64,000 nucleotides of DNA from Chromatiales bacterium (GTDB lineage: Bacteria > Pseudomonadota > Gammaproteobacteria > Steroidobacterales > GCA-2729495), in assembly GCA_016789845.1 (NCBI GenBank), contig JAEUQA010000013.1, forward strand, positions 62,001-126,000, given 5' to 3'. The position numbers were made by a program, and so were the translations under genes. Below the pieces are notes generated by a model, which was not told where the DNA came from, did no database searches, and saw nothing but the letters and a program-made list of their open reading frames with translations. Of the stretch, positions 1 through 7,993 are shown one piece after another (position 1 is the first letter of the stretch; each line of letters starts with the position of its first letter).

Positions 1-66
1 GGCCGCCACGAAATGCAGCGCCGCCAGGATGGCGAGGAACAGTCGCCGGTCAGTGATGCGGGTCAT
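1..66 (-). CDS. N-terminal end of an exported or membrane protein (partial)
   Basis: Reading leftwards from an ATG at 66, the minus strand encodes MTRITDRRLFLAILAALHF and then leaves the window after 22 residues. The start is basic and followed by a hydrophobic stretch, which fits a signal peptide or a first membrane segment. The gene would be divergent from the phosphatase gene starting at 157, with about 90 bases between the two starts. Too little is visible to name a family. Confidence 0.45.
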   Translation of the reverse strand, partial: MTRITDRRLFLAILAALHFVAA

Positions 67-156
67 TTCAGGTGCCACGGACCTGACTATACTGCCGGCG
101 CGGCGCCACGGAAACGGCAGCCATCAGGAATCGACGCCCAGGCAAACGGACCCGCA

Positions 157-1122
157 GTGAAGCAGATCGCAGCAATCCTCCTCACCCTGGCCCTGTCCGG
201 CCCCGGCCTGTGTGCCGCGGAGCCCCTGCCCGGGTGGCGGGACACTCCCGTGCGCAAGCGGCTGCTGGACTTCGTCACCGCGGTGACCACGCCGGGCGGG
301 CCCGGATACGTCACACCGGCCGCGCGCATCGCGGTGTTCGACGACGACGGCACCCTCTGGCCCGAGAAGCCCCGGGCCCAGGGCATGTTCGCCCTGCAGC
401 GGCTGCGCGTCATGGCCCCCGGTCACCCGGAATGGCGGACCCGGATGCCCTACGCGGCGGCCCTGGAGCTTGGCAGCAAGTACCTGCAGGAGGCGACCGA
501 CGCCGACGTCCTGCAACTGGTCGCCACGGCCTCCGCCGGGCGCACCCAGGATGCCTTCCGCCAGGACGTTCGGGACTACTTCGCCACGGCCCGGCACCCC
601 CGCTTCGGCCGGCCCTGGACGCAACTCACCTACGGACCGATGCGCGAGCTGATCGCCCTCCTCAAGGCGAATGGCTTCCGGGTGTTCATCAGCACCACCG
701 GCAGCATCGACCTGGTGCGGGTCCTGGCGGAGGAGATGTACGGCATTCCCGCGGACGACGTGTTCGGCAGCAGCGTGGTCGCCACCCTGCGGGAGGAGGA
801 CGGGCAGCTCGTCCTCCGGCGCCTGGCCACGGTGCACGGGCTGAACGACGGGGCCATGAAGCCGCTGACGATCGACCTGCACGTGGGACGGCGCCCGATC
901 CTCGCCGTGGGCAACGTGAACTCGGGAGGCGACATCGACATGCTCCGCTACAGCCAGCAGCCGGGCGTGCCGAACCTGCAGATCCTGATCCGGCATGACG
1001 ACTTCGAGCGCGAGTACGCCTACGACGAGCCGGACGGCGCCTCCGTGAAGGCGGCGAATGCCAATGGCTGGCTGGTCGTGAGCATGCGTTACGACTGGCT
1101 GCGGATCTTCGGTGCGGAGTAG
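157..1122 (+). CDS. Exported HAD-superfamily phosphatase
   Basis: A 321-residue haloacid-dehalogenase-like hydrolase, probably a periplasmic phosphomonoesterase acting on a small phosphorylated substrate. The GTG at 157 is chosen because it opens a typical signal peptide (VKQIAAILLTLALSGPGLCA, cleavage near residue 21); upstream codons look non-coding. Motif I is FDDDGT at residues 61-66, with the nucleophilic and acid/base aspartates. A serine/threonine motif II (FISTTGS) lies in the middle and the acidic motif IV (GNVNSGGDID) near the C-terminus. Its last 11 bases overlap the start of glgX, so the two are probably co-transcribed. The substrate cannot be read from sequence; phosphoserine-phosphatase-like exported proteins of this type are common and mostly uncharacterised. 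Confidence 0.8.
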   Translation: MKQIAAILLTLALSGPGLCAAEPLPGWRDTPVRKRLLDFVTAVTTPGGPGYVTPAARIAVFDDDGTLWPEKPRAQGMFALQRLRVMAPGHPEWRTRMPYAAALELGSKYLQEATDADVLQLVATASAGRTQDAFRQDVRDYFATARHPRFGRPWTQLTYGPMRELIALLKANGFRVFISTTGSIDLVRVLAEEMYGIPADDVFGSSVVATLREEDGQLVLRRLATVHGLNDGAMKPLTIDLHVGRRPILAVGNVNSGGDIDMLRYSQQPGVPNLQILIRHDDFEREYAYDEPDGASVKAANANGWLVVSMRYDWLRIFGAE

Positions 1123-3142
1123 GTACGCGATCTCGGCCGGCACGCCCGGCCCGGCGGGGGCGCACCACGCGCCGGCGCGCACCAACTTCGCCGTCTATAG
1201 CCGCCAGGCCGCGGGCATGGCCCTGCTGCTGTACCGGGGCGCAGACGATGAGGCGCCCTTCCAGGAGATCACGCTCGCGCCGCCCGGCAACCGCCACTCG
1301 TTCTTCTGGCACGTGGCCGTCGAGAAGCTGCCGGCCGGCACCCACTACAACTGGCGCGTGGCGACGCGGAGCGCCGATGGCAGCGAAGTGGAGCTGGAGG
1401 TCCTGGATCCGTTCGCCCGGGCGGTCAGCATGGCGCGCTGGCGGCGCGGCGCCTGGCGCCCCGGGGAAGCCCTGGGCATGAGGGGCGTCGTCACGGCGCG
1501 GGCCGACGAGCCGCGCCCGCCGCCCATCGGGCTCGAGGGGGCGGTCATCTATGAGTTGCACGTGGGAGGTTTCACGCGCCACCCCTCCTCCGGCGTCCGC
1601 CAGCCAGGGACGTACAGCGGCCTCATCGAGAAGATTCCCTACCTGCGGGACCTGGGCGTCACGCACGTGCAGCTGCTGCCGGTCGCGGCCTTCGACGAGC
1701 AGGACGTGCCGGCCTCCGTGGCCGCCCTCGGCCTGGCGAACTACTGGGGCTACAGCCCCGTCGCGCTGGCCAGCCCGCACCCCGGCTATGCCGCCAGCGC
1801 GGATCCGGCGGCCCAGGAGGACGAGTTCCGGGCGATGGTGCGGGCCTTCCACGCCGCCGGCATCGGCGTGCTGCTGGACGTGGTACTGAACCACACGGCG
1901 GAAGGTGGCCAGAAAGGCCCGGTGCTGAACTACAAGGGACTCATGCCCGGCGAGTTCTACCACCGGGATGGCCAGGACTACCGGGACTACACCGGCTGCG
2001 GCAACACCATCAACACCAGTCACCCGCTGGTCACGCAAATGCTGGTGCAGACGCTGCGCATCTGGGCGGAGGAGCGGCACGTGGATGGCTTCCGCTTCGA
2101 CCTGGCGAGCGTGTTCGTCCGCGGCAGCGATGGCGCGCCCCTCGAGCAGCCGCCCGCTCCCTGGGCCATCGAGGCTGCGCTGCCCGGCATGCCGCTGATC
2201 GCCGAACCCTGGGACGCGGCGGGCCTCTATCACGTCGGCAACTTTCCCGGGCACGGCTGGTGCGAGTGGAACGGCCGCTACCGGGACGCCCTCCGGCGCT
2301 TCCTCCGCGGCGAGCCCGGCCTGACCGGCGAGATCGCCACCTGCCTTGCCGGCAGCAGCGACCTGTACCAGGCGAGCGACCGGCGCCCCGTGCACAGCGT
2401 CAACTACATCACCTGCCACGACGGCTTCACGCTACATGACCTGGTGAGCTACCGGGACAAGCACAACGGGGCCAACGGCGAGGAGAACAGGGACGGCTGG
2501 GAGCACAACCTGAGCTGGAACTGCGGCACGGAAGGCGACACGCTGGACGAGGCCACGCTGCGCCTCCGCAACCAGCACGCGCGGAACGCCCTGGCGCTGC
2601 TGCTGCTGTCCCAGGGCACGCCGATGCTGCTGGCCGGCGACGAGGTGCTGCGCACCCAGCGCGGCAACAACAATGCCTGGTGCCAGGACAACGAGCTGTC
2701 CTGGTTCGACTGGCGCCTCACGGAGACCAACGGGAACATGCTGGAATTCGTGCGGCAGATGATCGCCCTGCGGCGCCGGCACCCGAGCCTGTCCCGGCCC
2801 GCCTTCCTCACCGGCCGGATCGAGCCCGCCCGGGGCATCCCGGACATCACCTGGCACGGCGCGGTGCCCGGCGAGTCGCCCTGGAACGACGGGTCCCGCT
2901 ACCTGGCGTTCACCCTGGCGGGCTGCAGTGCGGAGGAAGAGGACCTGCACGTGCTCATCAACATGTCGGACCGGAGCGAGTCCGTTGACCTGCCCCCCAT
3001 TCCCGGGCGGCGCTGGCACCTGGCCATGGACACGGCCCGAGAGCCCCCCGGGGACATCGTCGCCCGGGACGCGCAGATGACCTGGGCGGCGCCCCGCTAC
3101 CTCAGCCAGCCCCGGAGCGTGGTGGTGCTGGAAGCGCGCTGA
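1112..3142 (+). CDS. glgX: Glycogen debranching enzyme GlgX
   Basis: A 676-residue cytoplasmic GH13 isoamylase-type enzyme that hydrolyses alpha-1,6 branches of glycogen limit dextrins after phosphorylase action. The N-terminal CBM48-like part (about residues 10-100) is followed by the catalytic barrel. The triad is visible: nucleophile Asp330 in GFRFDLAS, general acid Glu365 in LIAEPWD and transition-state Asp437 in TCHDGFTLHD. DVVLNHTAEG is conserved region I. Length is normal for GlgX. The start is a GTG at 1112 inside the end of the phosphatase gene. A glycogen phosphorylase lies at 23.5 kb, so both halves of glycogen breakdown are present but unlinked, the second probably on the mobile element. 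Confidence 0.93.
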   Translation: MRSRYAISAGTPGPAGAHHAPARTNFAVYSRQAAGMALLLYRGADDEAPFQEITLAPPGNRHSFFWHVAVEKLPAGTHYNWRVATRSADGSEVELEVLDPFARAVSMARWRRGAWRPGEALGMRGVVTARADEPRPPPIGLEGAVIYELHVGGFTRHPSSGVRQPGTYSGLIEKIPYLRDLGVTHVQLLPVAAFDEQDVPASVAALGLANYWGYSPVALASPHPGYAASADPAAQEDEFRAMVRAFHAAGIGVLLDVVLNHTAEGGQKGPVLNYKGLMPGEFYHRDGQDYRDYTGCGNTINTSHPLVTQMLVQTLRIWAEERHVDGFRFDLASVFVRGSDGAPLEQPPAPWAIEAALPGMPLIAEPWDAAGLYHVGNFPGHGWCEWNGRYRDALRRFLRGEPGLTGEIATCLAGSSDLYQASDRRPVHSVNYITCHDGFTLHDLVSYRDKHNGANGEENRDGWEHNLSWNCGTEGDTLDEATLRLRNQHARNALALLLLSQGTPMLLAGDEVLRTQRGNNNAWCQDNELSWFDWRLTETNGNMLEFVRQMIALRRRHPSLSRPAFLTGRIEPARGIPDITWHGAVPGESPWNDGSRYLAFTLAGCSAEEEDLHVLINMSDRSESVDLPPIPGRRWHLAMDTAREPPGDIVARDAQMTWAAPRYLSQPRSVVVLEAR

Positions 3143-3225
3143 GCCGTTCGTTGACAGCCCGCACCAGCGGGCCTCGCCTCGGCTGGACGCGGTCTCCATA
3201 AGAACCACCAAGAGGAGAGCACACC

Positions 3226-3332
3226 ATGTCCGTCGCCAAGGTCTCCGAAATCAGCAGCACGTCCGCGTCTCCAAGGGCAAGGTCGTCGAGTACCAGGTGA
3301 ACATGCTGGTCACGTTCGTGCTCGACGACTGA
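3226..3332 (+). pseudogene. Dodecin gene with internal deletion and frameshift
   Basis: A strong ribosome site (AAGAGGAGAG) precedes ATG 3226. The first 12 residues (MSVAKVSEISST) match the start of bacterial dodecins, the small flavin-storage proteins. From about 3252 the second frame continues with VRVSKGKVVEYQVNMLVTFV and ends in LDD at the TGA 3330-3332, which is the dodecin C-terminus. About 100 bases of the middle are missing, so the reading frame breaks and ends at an early stop after 24 residues. The join is at AGCAGCACGTCC (3253-3264), a sequence that can encode both flanks, so slippage between two short direct repeats is the likely cause (inference). Confidence 0.75.
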
Positions 3333-3821
3333 TCAGCGAGGGCGGGCGTCCTTCTTCGGCGAGACCCACATCCGGATCACCGCGCGGCACACCTCCTCCC
3401 CGTGGCTGTCGGTCACGCTGACGGGAACCGGCAGCTCGGCCGGCGGACCGAAAGCGGGCATCGCGGCCAGTTCGGCAACCGCGCGCAGGCTGGTGCCGGC
3501 CTTCTTCAGGTACTCGACCGTCATCCCCTTGGGAATCCACCGGTGGCTCGACGGCACCGTCGCCTCGCTCATGATCCCGGCCGCCAGCTCGGCCATGTTG
3601 CACATGGCGATGGCGTGGACGGTGCCCAGGTGGTTGGTCACGGCCCGGCGCTTGCGAATCGCGACCTCGCAGTAGCCGGGCCGGAGCGCGACGAAGCGCG
3701 GTCGCACGGACGAGAAATAGGGAGCCTTGAGGCAGATCAGGCGAGTGAAGAGCCACTTGCCGCCGGGCATCGCCGCGAGCCTGATCCACAGTTCCAGCAC
3801 GGAATTTGGTTGAGTCGTCAT
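3333..3821 (-). CDS. DUF4442 / hotdog-fold thioesterase-like protein
   Basis: A 162-residue soluble protein starting at ATG 3821 (MTTQPNSVLELWIRLAAMPG). The pattern resembles DUF4442 and PaaI-like hotdog proteins: an N-terminal helix, then NHLGTVHAIAMCNMAELAAG, where hotdog thioesterases place the central helix, then strands such as VPVSVTDSHGEEVCRAVIRM. Longer upstream in-frame sequence looks non-coding and lacks a good ribosome site, hence the shorter start. The gene converges on the broken dodecin gene, its stop abutting that gene's stop. A likely acyl-CoA or acyl-ACP substrate is family knowledge only; nothing here fixes the substrate. Confidence 0.7.
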   Translation of the reverse strand: MTTQPNSVLELWIRLAAMPGGKWLFTRLICLKAPYFSSVRPRFVALRPGYCEVAIRKRRAVTNHLGTVHAIAMCNMAELAAGIMSEATVPSSHRWIPKGMTVEYLKKAGTSLRAVAELAAMPAFGPPAELPVPVSVTDSHGEEVCRAVIRMWVSPKKDARPR

Positions 3822-3962
3822 TCCCGGGATCTCGCGGCGCCGACCTGCGGCTAGCTTAACGGCGTTTCCGTTGATTTCGGGCACTTTCTCGAGGCGACAA
3901 GGGGAACGCCAGCAGCCACTCTGGCTACCTTGCCGATTAGTAACACCTGTGGTACCAATATC

Positions 3963-4292
3963 GTGCCCGAAGTCCGTGAGTACCTGACCTCTGATGGCTT
4001 CAGTCCTTTTCGGAAGTGGTTTCAAGGCCTCGACCCGGTTCCCAGGGCGCGTATTGCAGCGGTGCTCCAGCGGCTCTCAGCCGGAAATCCCGGGGATCAC
4101 TACGGTGTGGGTCTGGGCGTTGTGGAGATCCGACTGCACACCGGGCCCGGGTACCGGATCTACGTCGGCAGGGATGGTGGCGAGGTCGTCATCCTGCTAG
4201 CCGGCGGCACCAAACGCCGGCAAGCCTCGGACATCCGCATGGCCCATGAGCGCTGGCAGGACTATCAACGACGCAAGAATCTGGAGCCCTGA
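3963..4292 (+). CDS. HigB/RelE-type toxin (addiction module killer protein)
   Basis: A 109-residue toxin of the RelE/ParE superfamily, the group that usually cleaves mRNA at the ribosome. The GTG at 3963 (PEVREYLTSDGFSPFRKW) matches the usual start of this subfamily; a TTG at 3930 would add 11 residues of no recognisable character. Typical features are the EVREYL strand, the R-rich middle (ARIAAVLQRLSAGNPGDHYG) and the core GVVEIRLHTGPGYRIYVGRD, whose Arg residues usually contact RNA. Toxin-first order with the antitoxin gene starting at the next base or four bases later is the HigBA arrangement. The pair is probably self-regulated through the antitoxin. Confidence 0.85.
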   Translation: MPEVREYLTSDGFSPFRKWFQGLDPVPRARIAAVLQRLSAGNPGDHYGVGLGVVEIRLHTGPGYRIYVGRDGGEVVILLAGGTKRRQASDIRMAHERWQDYQRRKNLEP

Positions 4293-4295
4293 GTG

Positions 4296-4649
4296 ATGCC
4301 GATTACACGAGCATTTCGCGAGACGCTCGGCGATGAACTCCGTAGTGACCGGGCCTTCCGCGTGGCGTATCTCGAGGAGGCAATCAGTTGCCTGCACTCC
4401 GGGGATATTGGCACGGGTAAGGCCATGCTGCGTGACCTTATAAATGGCACGCTGGGCTTCGGCAATCTCGGCAAGGCGGTGCAAACCTCGCCGAAGAGCC
4501 TGATGCGCATGCTCAGCGCCAGTGGCAATCCCCATGCCGAAAGGCTGTTCGCCATTCTCCATCACCTGCAGAAGCAGGAGCAGGTCGCGGTACGCGTGGT
4601 GCCCATTGGCCGCCGGGGCACGGGTCGCCGGAAGCGCAAGGCCGGCTGA
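4296..4649 (+). CDS. HigA-like antitoxin with HTH domain
   Basis: A 117-residue partner of the toxin at 3963-4292. ATG 4296 follows the toxin stop by three bases; a GTG at 4293 is the alternative. The N-terminal part (ITRAFRETLGDELRSDRAFR, then AYLEEAISCL) is typical of addiction-module antidote proteins. The C-terminal half carries an HTH-like segment (GFGNLGKAVQTSPKSLMRML), expected to bind the operon promoter. A basic tail (RRGTGRRKRKAG) ends the protein. Family knowledge: the antitoxin binds and masks the toxin and represses the operon. Confidence 0.83.
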   Translation: MPITRAFRETLGDELRSDRAFRVAYLEEAISCLHSGDIGTGKAMLRDLINGTLGFGNLGKAVQTSPKSLMRMLSASGNPHAERLFAILHHLQKQEQVAVRVVPIGRRGTGRRKRKAG

Positions 4650-4679
4650 CGGTAGGGGTCGTTCGTACAAACCCTTATG

Positions 4680-4720
4680 TTCCTCCCCGCCCGGACCGGG
4701 CACTGTCCCCGGGGGAGGAA
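4680..4720 (+). promoter_or_regulatory. Hairpin that buries the ribosome site of the RIC gene
   Basis: TTCCTCCCC at 4680-4688 is a perfect 9-base inverted complement of GGGGAGGAA at 4712-4720. The second arm contains the Shine-Dalgarno sequence of the di-iron protein gene (ATG 4727). The 23-base loop contains a nested GCCCGG/CCGGGC palindrome (4689-4701). In mRNA this stem would hide the ribosome site. The repeat is directly seen; a role in translational control is inference. Confidence 0.5.
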
Positions 4721-4726
4721 GTGACG

Positions 4727-5485
4727 ATGCTGAACCTGACGGCCCAGACCACCATTCGCGAACTGCAGGAAGGCCCGCCGGCCCTGATGCAGGTACTCAG
4801 CTCCACCGGCATCTTCCGGGACGGGGACGACGCCTCGCTCACGATCGGCCAGCTTTGCCTCTCCTGGGGACTGAATCCCGGGATCCTGCTGATGATGCTC
4901 CGGCCGGCAAACGTGGTTAAGGCGGCTCCGCCCCTGGATATCGGTCCGTTCCTCCGCATGCCGCTGCCGGATTTCGTCACGCACATCGAAGAGGTCTACC
5001 ACGCCGGCCTGCGGGGCCAGCTGCCGCGGCTCCAGGCCCTCACCGCCGAAGCCGCCGGCGCGGCGCCGGACGACCCGCGCCTCGCGGAACTCCGCGACGG
5101 GGTCGGGCAGCTGGCCGAAGAGCTCATCGCCCACCTGGCCCACGAGGAAGAGGCGCTGTTTCCCATGATCCGCGGCCTGGCCGCGGGCACGGTGGTCGCC
5201 ACCCGCTGCGGCAGCGCCGTCGGCGGGCCCATTGCCTGCATGGAGAACGACCACGCGCTGGCGGAGCGCGCCCTGCTCCGGTTCCGCGAGCTGACGGATG
5301 ACTACTCGGCGCCGTCGGGCGCTGGCGCGATGCTCGACCTCCTCAGGGAGTTCGACCGGGACCTCCGGGAGCACATGTACAAGGAGAACGAGGCGCTCTT
5401 CCCCCGCGCGGTGGAAGCCCAGCGGGAGGCCGCGCAACGGCAGCAGGCGGGCGCCGTCCCGTCCCGGCCCGCGCAGTTCGCTTAA
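4727..5485 (+). CDS. RIC/YtfE/ScdA-type di-iron repair protein (hemerythrin-like)
   Basis: A 252-residue cytoplasmic protein of the repair-of-iron-centres family, known to restore Fe-S clusters after nitric oxide or oxidative damage. ATG 4727 has a GGAGG ribosome site six bases upstream. Residues 1-70 form the small N-terminal ScdA-like domain (TTIRELQEGPPALMQVLSST). The rest is a four-helix hemerythrin-like domain with iron ligands in HIEEVYHAGL, HLAHEEEALFPMI, MENDHALAE and HMYKENEALFPRA. The HxxxE pairs on successive helices are intact, so it should bind two irons. It is followed 11 bases later by an oxidoreductase gene and is possibly co-transcribed with it. The ribosome site lies in a hairpin. 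Confidence 0.88.
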   Translation: MLNLTAQTTIRELQEGPPALMQVLSSTGIFRDGDDASLTIGQLCLSWGLNPGILLMMLRPANVVKAAPPLDIGPFLRMPLPDFVTHIEEVYHAGLRGQLPRLQALTAEAAGAAPDDPRLAELRDGVGQLAEELIAHLAHEEEALFPMIRGLAAGTVVATRCGSAVGGPIACMENDHALAERALLRFRELTDDYSAPSGAGAMLDLLREFDRDLREHMYKENEALFPRAVEAQREAAQRQQAGAVPSRPAQFA

Positions 5486-5496
5486 GATCCCGTCCC

Positions 5497-6513
5497 ATGA
5501 AGATCGACGTCCTGCTGGAGCCGGACCAGACGCCGGAGCAGCTGACCGCCCTCGCCCAACTCTGCGAGGAAGTCGGCGTGCAGACCATGTGGCTGCAGAA
5601 CTACGTGTCCTGCCGGGACGCCTTCATGGCCCTGGTGCCGGCCGCCCTCGCCACCCGTCGCGTCGGCCTCGGCGTCTGCGTCATCAGCCCCTGGGAAATG
5701 CACCCGGTGAGGATGGCCAACGCGCTGCTCAGCCTGCAGGAGTACTCGAAGGGCCGCGCCAGCCTGGTGATCGGCGGCGGCGGCGAGTGGCTGGCGCGGC
5801 TCGCCATCAAGCCCGAGAAGCGGGTGCGTGCCGTGCGGGAGGCCATCGAGCTGGTCCGCGGCGGCTGCAGCGGCAAGCCGCTGACCTACCAGGGCGAGCT
5901 CTACAAGGTCTATGGCTACCGGCCCCAGTTCGGCGTCGGCTCCTCCCCGCCCCTGGTCTATGCCGGGGCCAACCAGCCCCAGATGCTGCGCGCCACGGTC
6001 CCGGCTGCCGACGGCGTGATGTACAGCGATATGGTGCGCCAGCTGGTCCACCGGGCCGTGGGCCAGACCACCGACGCCCTGGCGGCGAAGAACCGCGCGC
6101 CGGACGGCTACCGGATCAGCAACATCTGGGCCTGGCACATCAAGCCGGACCGGGCCACGGCCCGGCGCGAAGCGTGCCGCGAGATGCTCCTCCGGGGCCT
6201 GCTCGAGGCCTCGTACCTGGAGTCATTCCTGAGCCCCGACGACTGCGCGGTGGTGGCGCAGAAGAAGCAGGCCTTCTTCCAGGCCTACCGGGACAAGTCC
6301 GGCGTCATCAGGGACGTGCCGGATCGCATCGTCGACGCGCTGATCGCCAACTTCACCTTCACGGGCACGCCGGACGAGATCGAACACCGGCTGCCAGAGC
6401 TGCAGGCCTTCGCGAAGGCCGGCGTCACGGAACTGAACTTCCGGCTGCACGACGACCCGGCGGACGCGATCCGGCTGATCGGGGCGCGGGTGATCCCGGC
6501 GCTGGGCGGGTGA
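5497..6513 (+). CDS. LLM-class flavin (or F420)-dependent oxidoreductase
   Basis: A 338-residue luciferase-like monooxygenase-fold TIM-barrel protein. It begins MKIDVLLEPDQTPEQLTALA, a typical first strand and helix, and continues with VGLGVCVISPWEMHPVRMAN and the glycine-rich VIGGGGEW loop that contacts the flavin phosphate in this family. The C-terminal IEHRLPELQAFAKAGVTELN is the usual last barrel element. No signal peptide is present, so it is cytoplasmic. It lies 11 bases after the RIC gene. The substrate is unknown; the family covers monooxygenases, dehydrogenases and F420 enzymes, and cofactor choice cannot be read here. Confidence 0.82.
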   Translation: MKIDVLLEPDQTPEQLTALAQLCEEVGVQTMWLQNYVSCRDAFMALVPAALATRRVGLGVCVISPWEMHPVRMANALLSLQEYSKGRASLVIGGGGEWLARLAIKPEKRVRAVREAIELVRGGCSGKPLTYQGELYKVYGYRPQFGVGSSPPLVYAGANQPQMLRATVPAADGVMYSDMVRQLVHRAVGQTTDALAAKNRAPDGYRISNIWAWHIKPDRATARREACREMLLRGLLEASYLESFLSPDDCAVVAQKKQAFFQAYRDKSGVIRDVPDRIVDALIANFTFTGTPDEIEHRLPELQAFAKAGVTELNFRLHDDPADAIRLIGARVIPALGG

Positions 6514-6554
6514 TATCTTCGGCGCGGCAACCCATACCCGCGAGGTCCGGCACC

Positions 6555-7712
6555 ATGAACACCGCTCATCACCTCTCCCGCTGCACGCTCGCTCTAGCCG
6601 CCGCGCTGCTCGCGACAGCCGCCGGCGCCCAGCAGCCCGACGCCATGTCCGGCGCCAGCCCCGTCGCCACGGCGGCCGAGAGCAGCAGGGAGCTGCCGGT
6701 GCGCCGGATCCCCAACATCCCGCCGGCGGCCGAGGCCTACTACGCCCCCGACGGCCAGACCCTGATCGCCCAGGTGCGCGACCCCGACGCGCAGCAGTCG
6801 GGCGACGCGCGCATCGGCAGCGCGCTGACCTACATCTTCACCGAGGACGGCAAGACGTTCCGGCGGATCAACGATCACGGCCAGGACGCCTGCTCCTTTT
6901 TCTTCCCGGACGGGAAGCGCGTGATCTGGACCTCCACGCGGGACAACATGGACATGCCGCTCGGCAACTGGTCCGATCCGAAGGACTACCCGCCGGGCGC
7001 GGAGCTCTACACCTCCGACCTCTACGGCAAGGACATCAGGCGGCTCACCCGCAACCAGTGGTACGACGCGGAGGTCACGGTCTCGCCGAACGGCGAATGG
7101 ATCGTCTGGACGCGGGTGATCGACGGCAACGCGAACCTCTGGCGCATGCGAGCCGACGGGACCGGCGAGCAGCAGGTCACCTTCACCACGGACTGGCAGC
7201 CCGGCGCACCGTTCTACCTGCCCGACAACGACACGATCATCTTCCAGGCCTGGCGCGAGAGCGAATTCGGCAAGGTCGAGCCGACCCCCATGACGGTGTT
7301 CACCATCAAGGCCGACGGCACCGGGCTGACCCAGCGCACCTTCGACCGGGACATGACGTGGGGGCCGGGACCGGCCGCCGACGGACGCCACTACATCTTC
7401 ACGCGCATCATCGACGGCAACAACCACGAACTGTTCCTGGGGGACCTGGCCGGCGGCGAGCCGCGGCGGCTCACCTGGAACCCCGGCTTCGACGGCATGA
7501 AGTCCTTCTCGAGGGACAGCAGCAAGATGGTGTTCGTGCGGATGGCGAGCAATGGCGCGCTGAAGGGCCTGTACTCGCACGTGATGGACCTGTCGTCGCT
7601 GAAGCTCGGCCCGGAGAACTACAGGGGCATTCCCGAGACGCCGGTGCCCGCCAACGCGGTGCTGGTGACGGATTTCACGACCGGCGTGGGTGACCGCACC
7701 AATTCGCGTTAG
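6555..7712 (+). CDS. Exported TolB/PD40-type beta-propeller protein
   Basis: A 385-residue protein starting at ATG 6555 with a signal peptide (cleavage after ATAAGAQ, about residue 23). The rest is made of repeats of the WD40-like TolB/PD40 kind: YYAPDGQTLIAQ, FFPDGKRVIWTSTRD, VSPNGEWIVWTR, YLPDNDTIIFQAW, PAADGRHYIFTR and FSRDSSKMVFVRM. Six or seven blades fit a closed periplasmic propeller. It lacks the N-terminal domain of true TolB, so a role in the Pal/Tol system is not supported. The function may be binding or scaffolding in the periplasm. It is the last clearly chromosomal gene before the tRNA-derived attachment site. Confidence 0.8.
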   Translation: MNTAHHLSRCTLALAAALLATAAGAQQPDAMSGASPVATAAESSRELPVRRIPNIPPAAEAYYAPDGQTLIAQVRDPDAQQSGDARIGSALTYIFTEDGKTFRRINDHGQDACSFFFPDGKRVIWTSTRDNMDMPLGNWSDPKDYPPGAELYTSDLYGKDIRRLTRNQWYDAEVTVSPNGEWIVWTRVIDGNANLWRMRADGTGEQQVTFTTDWQPGAPFYLPDNDTIIFQAWRESEFGKVEPTPMTVFTIKADGTGLTQRTFDRDMTWGPGPAADGRHYIFTRIIDGNNHELFLGDLAGGEPRRLTWNPGFDGMKSFSRDSSKMVFVRMASNGALKGLYSHVMDLSSLKLGPENYRGIPETPVPANAVLVTDFTTGVGDRTNSR

Positions 7713-7807
7713 AGCCTGGACCGCGGCACTGCCGCCCGATGCCTCGAGCACCGGGCACTCTGGTTAGGCAGCAGCTACCTGCCGGAGTCACCTGAGCCAT
7801 TGAATCG

Positions 7808-7852
7808 TGGCGCGCCCGGAGAGATTCGAACTCCCGACCCTCAGGTTCGAAG
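7808..7852 (-). other. Attachment site: 3' end of a tRNA-Arg gene
   Basis: On the minus strand, reading from 7852 down to 7808, the sequence is the 3' part of a tRNA. It has an anticodon loop CTTCGAA (anticodon TCG, Arg), a variable region, a T-arm GGGAG-TTCGAAT-CTCTC, the acceptor strand CGGGCGC, discriminator G and encoded CCA (7808-7810). The sequence upstream of the anticodon loop does not form a normal D-arm or complete anticodon stem, so this is a fragment. Tyrosine integrases commonly recombine into tRNA 3' ends, leaving such a copy at one element end. The integrase at 7994 sits right next to it. No second copy of the core was found in the window. Confidence 0.7.
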
Positions 7853-7993
7853 CCTCGACCTCGAACTACGCCGGGGCACCCTGCAGTACTCTACACCTTA
7901 CCGTTCAATGCCTTATTTTATAGCACCTCTGCTGTTGTGCCCCCATATACGCCGAGGTACTCTTTGCCACGGTAACTCACTGGTCACTCAATC

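Noticed and set aside
13-156. Upstream extension of the HAD phosphatase
   Set aside because: It would cover the divergent gene start and remove the signal peptide from the N-terminus; the GTG at 157 is better.
124-1185. Long minus-strand open frame opposite the phosphatase gene
   Set aside because: High-GC shadow frame with biased composition and no recognisable domain. The same holds for the long frames opposite glgX, the P2 ATPase, the metal ATPases and the trb genes.
7808-7880. A complete minus-strand tRNA
   Set aside because: A partly matching 5' acceptor strand (six of seven pairs) can be found near 7879, but the D-arm is too short and the anticodon stem mispairs, so only the 3' part is a true tRNA sequence.
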